Shown piece by piece: positions 47,429-54,758 of a DNA stretch of 64,000 bases; positions within the stretch are counted from its first letter, which is position 1; every line of letters begins with the position of its first letter. Source of the stretch: CAVUCE01 sp963739985 (lineage in GTDB: Bacteria > Bacteroidota > Ignavibacteria > Ignavibacteriales > Ignavibacteriaceae); assembly GCA_963739985.1 (NCBI GenBank), contig CAVUCE010000001.1:398512-462511 (forward strand). The letters run 5' to 3'. The position numbers were made by a program, and so were the translations under genes. The notes under the pieces are model-generated. The model saw nothing but the letters and a program-made list of their open reading frames with translations, made no database searches and was not told where the DNA came from.

Positions 47429-48934
47429 TTATTTTAATAGTATTAATTTTTTAGTTTCCACGGAATTTCCTGATTGTAGTCTATAAAAGTACGTCCCACT
47501 TGAGAGCCTGCTTCCATTAAAATTAACTTCATAAGTTCCTGCAGGTTTTACTTCATCAACAAGTGTTTCGATTTCTGATCCTAAAATGTCATAAATTTTC
47601 AATGTCACATGTTTAAATGAACTTATAGAATACCGAATAGTTGTAATTGGATTAAATGGATTTGGGTAAGATTGTGAAAGATTAAATTTACTTGGGAAAT
47701 CATAATTTTGCTTAACATTTGTTATAATAGTATCCGGTATTTCAAAATTATTATCATATATTTGCTGCGCAATTTCTTTTTTCCTAATTATCTCATCGAG
47801 ATTATGTCCAAGTATAATTGCGTCTGAGAAACTTTGGTTTGTCCACTTCTCAAATTTAAATGGCCCAACTCCGACAATAGTACTTAAATTTGCATTCTCA
47901 ATTGAAGTATCAATACCACTAGTTAAAGCCTTCCACATAATTTCATTATTCATCGGAATCGTTTGACTATAAATACTTCCAGAATGTGAAGCATTAACAA
48001 ATGAAATTTGATTGACCATATCTGAATTAGATGGACCTTCTAAAATCCCAATTCCAACATAGCCCGTTTTCCAATTGTCCGGAAATGCTACTCCATCAGG
48101 ATTCCAGGAATAAACCAATTCATGTTTTAAATCTATATTGCTGCTATTTGGTCCGTGTTCAGATCCACCGACACCTGGTTCAAAATATAATCCGAATATA
48201 GTTTTATTGTAGTCGTTATCAGAAATATTCCATATGTTGTAATTTATAAAAACTATATCATTTCTTAAGGAATCATCCCATTGAAATATCCTTGTTTCAA
48301 CTCTTAATCCTAGTCCGCCTCTAGAAGAATCTGACGAAATGGGATAGTAATTGTAAGGTGCTCTTGTAAACTTTTTATCTTGTGAATCATCCAAGACAGA
48401 AAATATTTCATTTGAGGCTTTTATAGAATCAATTCCAAAATATCCATACCAATGACCATTTGCACTTGCTGGTAAATTAAGCGCCTGAGGCCATTCTTTT
48501 GGCCAGGTAGAGGAGTTATTGCTTTGAGCTACATTTGATCCTTCTTTATTATAACCTGAGACTGGTTCAATGCCCCAGGGAATGTGAGTATAAGGATCCA
48601 TACTGTAAAATGCTCGGTAAGCCGTTTCTAAAGGATGTATAACCTGACTATCACCTGGAGCTATTACTTCTGCACTAATTAGAAATGTATATCCATCAAT
48701 GTAACTGTGTCCGGAGTCTGAAGGCCAAGAGACGCTAGGTTGATAAGGCCATTGTCCAATTTCACCATCATTATTAAACAAAGATTTTACATTATTACTG
48801 TAAAATGTATCTTCTTTTCTATTATTATAATTTCCTTTATTATCATTTCTAAAACGCTGAATCTTGTCCGGAACTTGTGAAAAAATAGTAGTTGAAATTA
48901 AAAACCCCAGAATAAACAACAATCGAATGAACAT
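47429..48934 (-). CDS. T9SS-secreted protein with C-terminal sorting domain
   Basis: This 501-residue secreted protein has a signal peptide (about 1-20, FSQ) and a type A T9SS sorting domain at the C-terminus (about 415-501; LSQSYPNPFNPITTIRYSIS, SRLSSGTYFYRLQSGN, KKLILLK). The middle part has aromatic and Asn/Asp-rich beta-type sequence that I do not recognise. The sorting domain takes it across the outer membrane through the T9SS pore and anchors or releases it at the surface. Ligand or activity is unknown. Confidence 0.8.
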   Translation of the reverse strand: MFIRLLFILGFLISTTIFSQVPDKIQRFRNDNKGNYNNRKEDTFYSNNVKSLFNNDGEIGQWPYQPSVSWPSDSGHSYIDGYTFLISAEVIAPGDSQVIHPLETAYRAFYSMDPYTHIPWGIEPVSGYNKEGSNVAQSNNSSTWPKEWPQALNLPASANGHWYGYFGIDSIKASNEIFSVLDDSQDKKFTRAPYNYYPISSDSSRGGLGLRVETRIFQWDDSLRNDIVFINYNIWNISDNDYNKTIFGLYFEPGVGGSEHGPNSSNIDLKHELVYSWNPDGVAFPDNWKTGYVGIGILEGPSNSDMVNQISFVNASHSGSIYSQTIPMNNEIMWKALTSGIDTSIENANLSTIVGVGPFKFEKWTNQSFSDAIILGHNLDEIIRKKEIAQQIYDNNFEIPDTIITNVKQNYDFPSKFNLSQSYPNPFNPITTIRYSISSFKHVTLKIYDILGSEIETLVDEVKPAGTYEVNFNGSRLSSGTYFYRLQSGNSVETKKLILLK

Positions 48935-48971
48935 TTCTCCCCTTTCGATATTATAATTTTATCTTAAAAAA

Positions 48972-49661
48972 TTAGTTAAATTTATAAATATATTTATCAC
49001 CAACGATCAGCCCAACTAAAGCACCAATTACTGCAAATCCTCCGCCAACTACCAGAGTTCCATCAAGATTTGCCTCGCTCGTAAAAAAGTTCCTAGCTGG
49101 ATCTTTAGCACTATCATAAGAAATTGCCGATAATATTATACTTCCCAAATATCCCAGAACGGCCCCAGAAGCAAATCCGTATCCGGCACCGGAAGCCATT
49201 CCCAGCCACCTATTTTTGTAATTTATATCTTTTATTTTGCTTATTGGAATGTAAGTAAGAGTCGCATCATCTTTTATTTGAAAATTCATTTCCGAATTAT
49301 CAAGCAACAATTTCCCTTCATGTTCAGCATTATTCTTTATCCCGGCAAAAACTAAACCCTTTTTAAACTTATTATGATTAACATCGAGTTTTACTAATTC
49401 TGATTTTAATTCTGAAATTGATTGATTTGTGCTTTTTAATTCAACAGGTACATTTAGACTATCATTAGCAATAAATACGCCTTCTTCTGTCTCAAAAGTA
49501 CTGTCATTTTTCAGTTCAACATTCAGAACTTTGTTACTTGCAAAGCTATTAAAATCATCATAATATTTTTGCTTTGAAGGAAATTGGTTTGCTTGATAAA
49601 TTGTCGAACATCCTGCTGCGGAAATCCACATTAAACAAATTAAAAATATTATTGCTTTCAT
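48972..49661 (-). CDS. Lipoprotein with glycine-zipper segments, unknown
   Basis: This 229-residue product has a signal peptide and lipobox Cys-18 (SAAGC). The polar middle part is followed by two Gly/Ala-rich hydrophobic stretches (about 155-178, GAGYGFASGAVLGYLGSII, and about 204-222, VVGGGFAVIGALVGLIVG) typical of glycine zippers that insert in membranes. It lies 37 bases upstream of the T9SS protein gene and may be cotranscribed with it. Function is not recognised. Confidence 0.65.
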   Translation of the reverse strand: MKAIIFLICLMWISAAGCSTIYQANQFPSKQKYYDDFNSFASNKVLNVELKNDSTFETEEGVFIANDSLNVPVELKSTNQSISELKSELVKLDVNHNKFKKGLVFAGIKNNAEHEGKLLLDNSEMNFQIKDDATLTYIPISKIKDINYKNRWLGMASGAGYGFASGAVLGYLGSIILSAISYDSAKDPARNFFTSEANLDGTLVVGGGFAVIGALVGLIVGDKYIYKFN

Positions 49662-49750
49662 ATAGTCTTTATTTTTGTGTAATTATGGTATCAATAATTT
49701 AATTTATATTTTACTAACCCGCAATTGTATTTTGGATATGAAATTCGAAG

Positions 49751-50110
49751 TTAAATAATTATTCTTGGTGAAGCATTGCTCTTATCACCCGTATTTGGCG
49801 TTCCGGTTGGTTCAATAATAAGTAGATGAACTTCTTCTTCAGCAAATGGTTTATGTTCAATCCCTTTAGGAACTACAAACAATTCACCCGGATTCAGTTC
49901 AACAGTTTTATCTCTTAATTGAATTTTTAATTTACCTTTTAGAACTAAAAATAAATCATCGGTTTCTTTATGTGAATGCCAAACAAATTCTCCTTTAGCT
50001 TTAACAACCATAATATCATTTTGATTAAATTGTGCTATTGTTTGCGGAGACCAATATTCAGAAAATTGTTCAAGTTTATTTTCTAGGTTTACTTTTTCTA
50101 AGTTCTTCAT
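49751..50110 (-). CDS. Cupin-domain protein
   Basis: This 119-residue single-domain cupin has motif 1 VWHSHKETDDLFLVLKGKL with two metal-binding His and a Glu, and motif 2 PGELFVVPKGIEHKPFA with the third His. Small cupins of this type bind a divalent metal and may act as isomerases, dioxygenases or sugar-binding proteins. The sequence does not narrow it further. It stands alone in the cluster of envelope genes. Confidence 0.82.
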   Translation of the reverse strand: MKNLEKVNLENKLEQFSEYWSPQTIAQFNQNDIMVVKAKGEFVWHSHKETDDLFLVLKGKLKIQLRDKTVELNPGELFVVPKGIEHKPFAEEEVHLLIIEPTGTPNTGDKSNASPRIII

Positions 50111-50210
50111 TTGGTATTTTCAGTAATTATTTATCGAAATTGTATATAATTTAAATAAAAAAGGGATTTACTGCATTAATTGCAAAATTATAATTATTAC
50201 TTTTTCCCTG

Positions 50211-50534
50211 TTATTTTCTGATAGGTATATATTTAAGTGATCCGTCTTTGTAATTAGGCAAAAGTTGTAAGTTTCTATTTTTTGCGTTTGCTTTGGGTAA
50301 AGGAATTATTTTAATATTATTTTTGTCGGGATTTATAAAACCGGATTTAATCATTTTACTAATCTTATCTTTTAATAAATCCGCATCGATCTTACTTGAA
50401 ATATTTTTATTAGGTATAAGCGTTTTGGAAAGATTTGTGTCTTTTGATGTTTCACTTTGAAGCGAATTATTATCATTACAGAATATTGAGGAAGTAAATA
50501 GTACAGACATAATAATTGTAAAATATATCTTCAT
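50211..50534 (-). CDS. Small secreted protein, unknown
   Basis: This 107-residue product has a signal peptide (about 1-19, SSIFC) followed by a Ser/Lys/Asn-rich mature part with no known motif. It could be a lipoprotein if Cys-19 is acylated, but the lipobox is poor. Function unknown. Confidence 0.5.
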   Translation of the reverse strand: MKIYFTIIMSVLFTSSIFCNDNNSLQSETSKDTNLSKTLIPNKNISSKIDADLLKDKISKMIKSGFINPDKNNIKIIPLPKANAKNRNLQLLPNYKDGSLKYIPIRK

Positions 50535-50738
50535 TTCAAATTCCTAATAATATTTGAATAATATTTCTATCTTAGATTTTAGACAAATATATTTTTAATT
50601 TGTTCCTCAATAGTTCCATAAAGTTGGATATTATTCAATAATATATAAAGTTTTAGGAGTCGGTGAATACCCCGAATGAGGAAATATTAAATATCCATTT
50701 TTAGTTAAACTTACGCCTCCTAGTTTAACATAAGCCTT

Positions 50739-51875
50739 TCAATGAGATGTCCAAATCAATTTACCTTCTTTACTAACTGCTTGAACGTCATAATTTTGCC
50801 GATCATTTGAAGATTCTACAAACACAGTTCCGTTCGCATCGCAGACTAAGTGTGAATAAAAATCAAGTTTATCCACCGGGAATTCCCATCTTTTTTGGCC
50901 GATATTATCAACAGATATTAATTTGCCTTTTGATAAAAAATCGATATTACCGTCTGGATCAATAACAACATTATAATTGCTTCCAACCATGGGAAGTCTC
51001 CATCTTTCTGAGCCATTAGGAGAAATTGAAATTAAATCTTCACCGAAATACGAATAAATGTTTCCTTGATTATCCACACTAATAGCGCCTGATTGAATTC
51101 CTCCAAGTGAATCTGCACGAATAATCTGTCCGTTTAAGTTTATAGTATAAAGCGATTGACTTTCAGTTGTACCGCCAACATAAAATTTATTTCCGTCCGG
51201 AGAGGAACTAATTGTATTGTCACTCCCCCAAGCAAATGTCCCTTGTGGCGCATTAATCTGCCAATTAATATTTCCATTTTCATCAATAGCGGACAAAGTT
51301 CCGGCATCAGATATTATTAGTAAGATTCCGTCTTTAGTAATGGAACTTGATTTCATTACAACTCTACCTACTTGAGCATTATGCCAAAGTAATTTGCCAT
51401 CCTTACCAAATGCTGATAAACCATTATTAGTTCCAACATAAATCACTCCCTCTTTATTTATTAGAGGTGGATTATAACTAGCGAATCGGCTATTTAGCTC
51501 TGTATCCCAAAGTTTATTTCCACTGATTGAATACGAGAATAACACGGTATCAGAGACAAAACAAATAGTTGAATCATCTTCTAAAATTACATCAGTAGTA
51601 TTAAAACTCATCGGAATCGTATATTTTAATTTCCCTTTAGCAGGTCCAAGGAATGCACTTCTTCCTGTACACTGTGCATCATGCAAAGGCTTTGGCCAAG
51701 CAGAATTTGCCAAAGACGGCCACTGAATATCGTGCTGCGGTACGACGACATATTGAACCGTATCAATTTTAGTTGAATCTTGAGTTGCTTCAGAGGGACT
51801 CACCGGCGATTTAGTTTTCTTAGTACATCCGGAAATTAAAATGAAGAATAAAAGCGCCGCAATTATTTTATTCAT
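50739..51875 (-). CDS. PQQ-like beta-propeller lipoprotein with premature stop
   Basis: This 378-residue lipoprotein (Cys-16, LISGC) is built of repeated beta-propeller blades, visible as GKLLWHNAQVG, GNINWQINAPQG, GSERWRLPMVG, GQKRWEFPVDK and GKLIWTSH. Proteins of this type are extracellular or periplasmic scaffolds like BamB. The frame ends with TGA at 50739. Translation read past this stop in the same frame continues for 35 more residues (GGVSLTKNGYLIFPHSG, then TLYIIE) to TAA at 50631, and looks like the missing last blade. The TGA is thus probably a recent nonsense mutation. Confidence 0.75.
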   Translation of the reverse strand: MNKIIAALLFFILISGCTKKTKSPVSPSEATQDSTKIDTVQYVVVPQHDIQWPSLANSAWPKPLHDAQCTGRSAFLGPAKGKLKYTIPMSFNTTDVILEDDSTICFVSDTVLFSYSISGNKLWDTELNSRFASYNPPLINKEGVIYVGTNNGLSAFGKDGKLLWHNAQVGRVVMKSSSITKDGILLIISDAGTLSAIDENGNINWQINAPQGTFAWGSDNTISSSPDGNKFYVGGTTESQSLYTINLNGQIIRADSLGGIQSGAISVDNQGNIYSYFGEDLISISPNGSERWRLPMVGSNYNVVIDPDGNIDFLSKGKLISVDNIGQKRWEFPVDKLDFYSHLVCDANGTVFVESSNDRQNYDVQAVSKEGKLIWTSH

Positions 51876-52121
51876 ATAACTTACTCCCCTACCGGCAATT
51901 TTTCATTCATAAAATTCCTTCAGAACTATAATAATATTTATTACTCAAATTATTCGGTTTTGTATTATGAATACTTATATTTTTATTTTTAAAAGCAATA
52001 GATGAATAATATTGCGATCGATTAACCGAATTTCCAACTTAGTTATTCTTTCTTAAAAGACCTTCTGACCAGCATGTAAAACAATGTAATTCCGTTTAGA
52101 CAAAATATATTCTTAAATCAT

Positions 52122-52428
52122 ATTGCAACAGCATGGTTGACAACCCGCTGCCTATAATTTACACTGAGCTTGTCCAAGTGCAAAAGAGACGAGAAAATTG
52201 CAAAGTCAAAAGTTATGAAACTTTGCTTAATCCTGCTTGCCCGTCCCTAACGTGGCCCGGCTCAGACGGTTTTTTTGTAAGCAAAGTTTACTTTTTACAT
52301 TAATTATCCCAAAAGGATCCCCAGGGGAGAAAATCTACGTCGAACTGAATGTCGAATATTTTTGAAATCTCATAGACTAATTTCTGCCAATCAGAATCTG
52401 CGGTCGGGTTGAGACGCTTGATATTTCC
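52122..52428 (-). repeat. Last attC site of the array (type B, split by IS)
   Basis: This belongs to the toxin-antitoxin cassette. On the minus strand it reads AAGCGTCTCAACCCGACCGC at its start, like the TTCAAGCCGACCGC element of known attC sites, and ends near GGCAGCGGGTTGTC...GTTGCAA. Its internal hairpin keeps the arms AAACTTTGCTTA/TAAGCAAAGTTT, but the loop has gained about 40 bases containing CCGTC..GACGG followed by T7 (52241-52276), a terminator-like insert on the plus strand. The insertion sequence separates this site from its first core GTTATAAGGCT at 53981. The interval 51876-52121 to its left holds no gene I can support. Confidence 0.65.
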
Positions 52429-52485
52429 AATAAGTAAAAAGTTAAATTAGTTCATCATTAAACATTTTAACTTTGGAGGTGTCAA

Positions 52486-53502
52486 ATGTATTACACAGGA
52501 ATCGATCTTCATAAATTAACTTCTTATTTAACTACCGTTGACTCTTCCGGTAAGATCGTTAAACAAGAAAACATTAAAAATGTTAATCATAATTTTATTC
52601 AATACTTCTCGGAGCTCGACAATGAAAACATTGCTACCGTAGAATCAACCATGACCTGGTACTGGCTGAATGATCTTCTTACTTCCATGAACATTCCTCT
52701 TGTACTTGCTCATGCCAAGTATGTTAAAGCTATCGCTTATGCAAAGGTCAAAACAGACAAAGTCGATTCCCATACACTTGCTCAACTTCTCCGAATGGAT
52801 TACATTCCCGTGGCTCATAAAATATCCAACAACAAACGTCTGCTTCGCGATGCTCTCCGTGCCAGACTTAAAATAGTACAGCGACATACTTCAGTTACCA
52901 ACTCTATGCAGCTTCTGCTCGCTAAATACAATTATGATTCACCGGCAGAACTTAACGGCATCCCACAATTTCAGTATCAACAATTATCTGAAGTAGAAGA
53001 ACTATTAAATGATCAAATGCTTGATCTTGAAAAACAGCTTTATCCTTATCTTATTCCCGATGATGATATACAGCGTTTGCTCTGGATTCCCGGTATCGGG
53101 AAGATGAATGCCTTTACTATTCTTCTTGAAGTTGACGACATCAACCGTTTCCCGGATGTGAAGAACTTCTTCTCTTACTGCCGACTTACTCCTTCTGCAC
53201 GTAACTCCGGCGGTAAATCTAAACAGCGCTCATCCAAAGACGGAAACAAATATCTAAAAGTTGCTTTCTCTGATGCCGCTGTTCATGCAGTTCAGTATTA
53301 CCCGGTTATAAGGAAATATCACAACTCTCTACTTAGAAAGAAAAACAAACAAATTGCTAAGACTATTATCGCTAAAGAAATCGCTGAAATTGTCTTTTAC
53401 GTTTTGAAAAATAAATCTGACTTTAACAATAAATTCAAAGGCACAGAACTTCAGCATAAGAAGTCTCTACAATGGCCGCGCATTACAAGCCCGTACGCAT
53501 AA
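52486..53502 (+). CDS. IS110/IS1111-family DEDD transposase
   Basis: This 338-residue transposase has the RuvC-like DEDD N-terminal domain (YYTGIDLHKLTSYLTTVD with the first Asp, ATVESTMTWYWL, and KVKTDKVDSHTLAQLL) and the C-terminal Tnp20 domain (LLWIPGIGKMNAFTILLEV, FSYCRLTPSARNSGGKSKQR, DAAVHAVQYYPVIR), which supplies the serine nucleophile region. These enzymes recombine DNA guided by a structured RNA from the element's own non-coding end. The frame is intact and a GGAGG ribosome site lies 7 bases ahead. Confidence 0.92.
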   Translation: MYYTGIDLHKLTSYLTTVDSSGKIVKQENIKNVNHNFIQYFSELDNENIATVESTMTWYWLNDLLTSMNIPLVLAHAKYVKAIAYAKVKTDKVDSHTLAQLLRMDYIPVAHKISNNKRLLRDALRARLKIVQRHTSVTNSMQLLLAKYNYDSPAELNGIPQFQYQQLSEVEELLNDQMLDLEKQLYPYLIPDDDIQRLLWIPGIGKMNAFTILLEVDDINRFPDVKNFFSYCRLTPSARNSGGKSKQRSSKDGNKYLKVAFSDAAVHAVQYYPVIRKYHNSLLRKKNKQIAKTIIAKEIAEIVFYVLKNKSDFNNKFKGTELQHKKSLQWPRITSPYA

Positions 53503-53774
53503 CTGATTAGCCTCAACGCATAATCCTTGCGCTGGATTGGGAAGTAATGCGCTTGCCTATTAAATATCTGGTATAGTTCCGTGTTTTCGGAACAGCTTTC
53601 AGTATATCTGTCAGTAAGACCCTAAAGAGGTTTGGTTGCCATGCTGCAGCCAAATGGATATTGATGGCATTGTTTGGTGTAAATACAGAAGATCAGTAAT
53701 TCAAAGAACTTTTTTTTACAAATAATATTTGTCATCGGACTATATTATGCTATTGACTTTTTACTTATTAAAGA
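53503..53774 (+). ncRNA. Candidate guide (bridge/seek) RNA region of the IS
   Basis: This is the long 3' non-coding end of the element, where IS1111-type members encode their guide RNA. Two clear hairpins are visible: GTTCCG-TGTTTT-CGGAAC (53576-53593) and TTTGG..GCAGCCAAA (about 53633-53657). The sequence GCGCTTG at 53549 resembles the left target flank GACGCTTG, a possible guide match. No covariation support is available. Strand and limits are inferred from family knowledge. Confidence 0.5.
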
Positions 53775-53979
53775 GGTATAGTTCCGTGTTTTCGGAACAG
53801 CTTTCAGTATATCTGTCAGTAAGACCCTAAAGAGGTTTGGTTGCCATGCTGCAGCCAAATGGATATTGATGGCATTGTTTGGTGTAAATACAGAAGATCA
53901 GTAATTCAAAGAACTTTTTTTTACAAATAATATTTGTCATCGGACTATATTATGCTATTGACTTTTTACTTATTAAAGA
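53570..53979 (+). repeat. 205-bp direct tandem duplication of the IS right end
   Basis: Bases 53570-53774 and 53775-53979 appear identical over about 205 bases, including both hairpins and the right subterminal repeat. It starts GGTATAGTTCCG and ends TTATTAAAGA. The element therefore has two right ends in a row. Confidence 0.9.
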
Positions 53980-53998
53980 TGTTATAAGGCTGCCGAGT

Positions 53999-54424
53999 TT
54001 ATTTGTTAGATTTTATTTGCCAAGTTTTAATAAATTCTTCTGCTGTTGAAACAGTAATTTTACTCTTTTTGTAATCAACTTTGTTTCGCGTTAATATTAT
54101 TTGTATTCCATTATTTATTGCGGTAAAATATTGTAGTGCATCTTCGAAATCTTTGAATTCTGAATTTAATGCTTGTTCAACAACTCTTGAATCCATTGTC
54201 AAAACATTTATGAGTGTTTTTAATTTTCTTAAACTTTGAAGTGCGAAACTATTAGATTTATATTTTCTTAATATATAATGTAGATTTGCAAAAATTATAG
54301 GTGATGTGTAAGCTTTTATTTTTCTCTGGTCAATAAGAGTGAACAGTTTAGCTGAATGAATATAAAAAGGCTCTCTTTCTGCAAGTAAGTCCAGAATAAT
54401 ATCAGAATCTACAAATACGTTCAT
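53999..54424 (-). CDS. PIN-domain toxin (VapC-like)
   Basis: This 141-residue PIN-domain ribonuclease has the first acidic residue in MNVFVDSDIILDLLAEREPF (Asp-7), a second acidic site in the middle and DFEDALQYFTAINNG followed by ILTRNKVDY near the C-terminus. PIN toxins cut RNA when their antitoxin is lost. The gene overlaps the antitoxin by 4 bases (ATGA). The pair is the cargo of the leftmost cassette. Toxin-antitoxin pairs are common stabilisers in large integrons. Confidence 0.85.
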   Translation of the reverse strand: MNVFVDSDIILDLLAEREPFYIHSAKLFTLIDQRKIKAYTSPIIFANLHYILRKYKSNSFALQSLRKLKTLINVLTMDSRVVEQALNSEFKDFEDALQYFTAINNGIQIILTRNKVDYKKSKITVSTAEEFIKTWQIKSNK

Positions 54425-54675
54425 AATTTCCCATATTTTTCTTCAAGATGTTTTCCGTATTCAGCTTTAGCATCAAAGTAATCACTCAATTTTATAACTC
54501 CAGAAAGTTCCAAAACATTTGGAGAGATTTCTATTTCTGAAGATTTCTCTTTGTCAGAAATTAAATCAAAATATTCTTCGACTAAAACGGAAAGACTTTG
54601 ATTATGCTTTTTCGCATATCTTTTTGCTCTTTCAATCGACCTTTTATTTAATTTTAGTGTTAATTTTGTATCCAT
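54421..54675 (-). CDS. Antitoxin partner of the PIN toxin
   Basis: This is a protein of about 84 residues from the Met of MDTKLTLKLNKRSIERAKRYAKKHN, which looks like the ribbon-helix-helix-type start of DUF6364 antitoxins. An earlier Met at 54711 adds 12 residues. The N-terminal part should bind DNA and repress the pair; the C-terminal part (SGVIKLSDYFDAKAEYGKHLEEKYGK) should block the toxin. It overlaps the toxin gene by 4 bases. Confidence 0.78.
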   Translation of the reverse strand: MDTKLTLKLNKRSIERAKRYAKKHNQSLSVLVEEYFDLISDKEKSSEIEISPNVLELSGVIKLSDYFDAKAEYGKHLEEKYGKL

Positions 54676-54758
54676 TTCAAACTCATAATAATACGTAACT
54701 ATTTTCGTCATAATCTACGTATCAATATAATTAAAATCAATATTAGATTTTAGCCTTA

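Larger units (their letters stand above)
52420..53980 (+). mobile_element. IS110/IS1111-family insertion sequence inside an attC site
   Basis: The element carries one transposase and a long 3' non-coding end. Removing 52420-53980 rejoins GAGACGCTT to GTTATAAGGCT, exactly the layout of an uninterrupted site (compare AACCGCTT-GTTATATTGCC at 57507). Subterminal inverted repeats are AATAAGTAAAAAGTTAA at 52429-52445 and its complement with one mismatch at 53753-53769 and again at 53958-53974. They sit 5-9 bases from the ends, as in the IS1111 group. The right end is duplicated in tandem. An attC-targeting IS1111 group is known from other integrons; this looks similar. Confidence 0.8.

Noticed and set aside
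28055..52120. tRNA or rRNA genes in the intergenic regions
   Set aside because: No cloverleaf-like sequence with TTCGANNC and CCA-type ends or rRNA-like stretch was noticed in any gap.
52486..53502. Piv-type DNA invertase instead of transposase
   Set aside because: Piv shares the DEDD fold, but the flanking subterminal repeats, long 3' end and insertion into an attC fit a mobile IS better.
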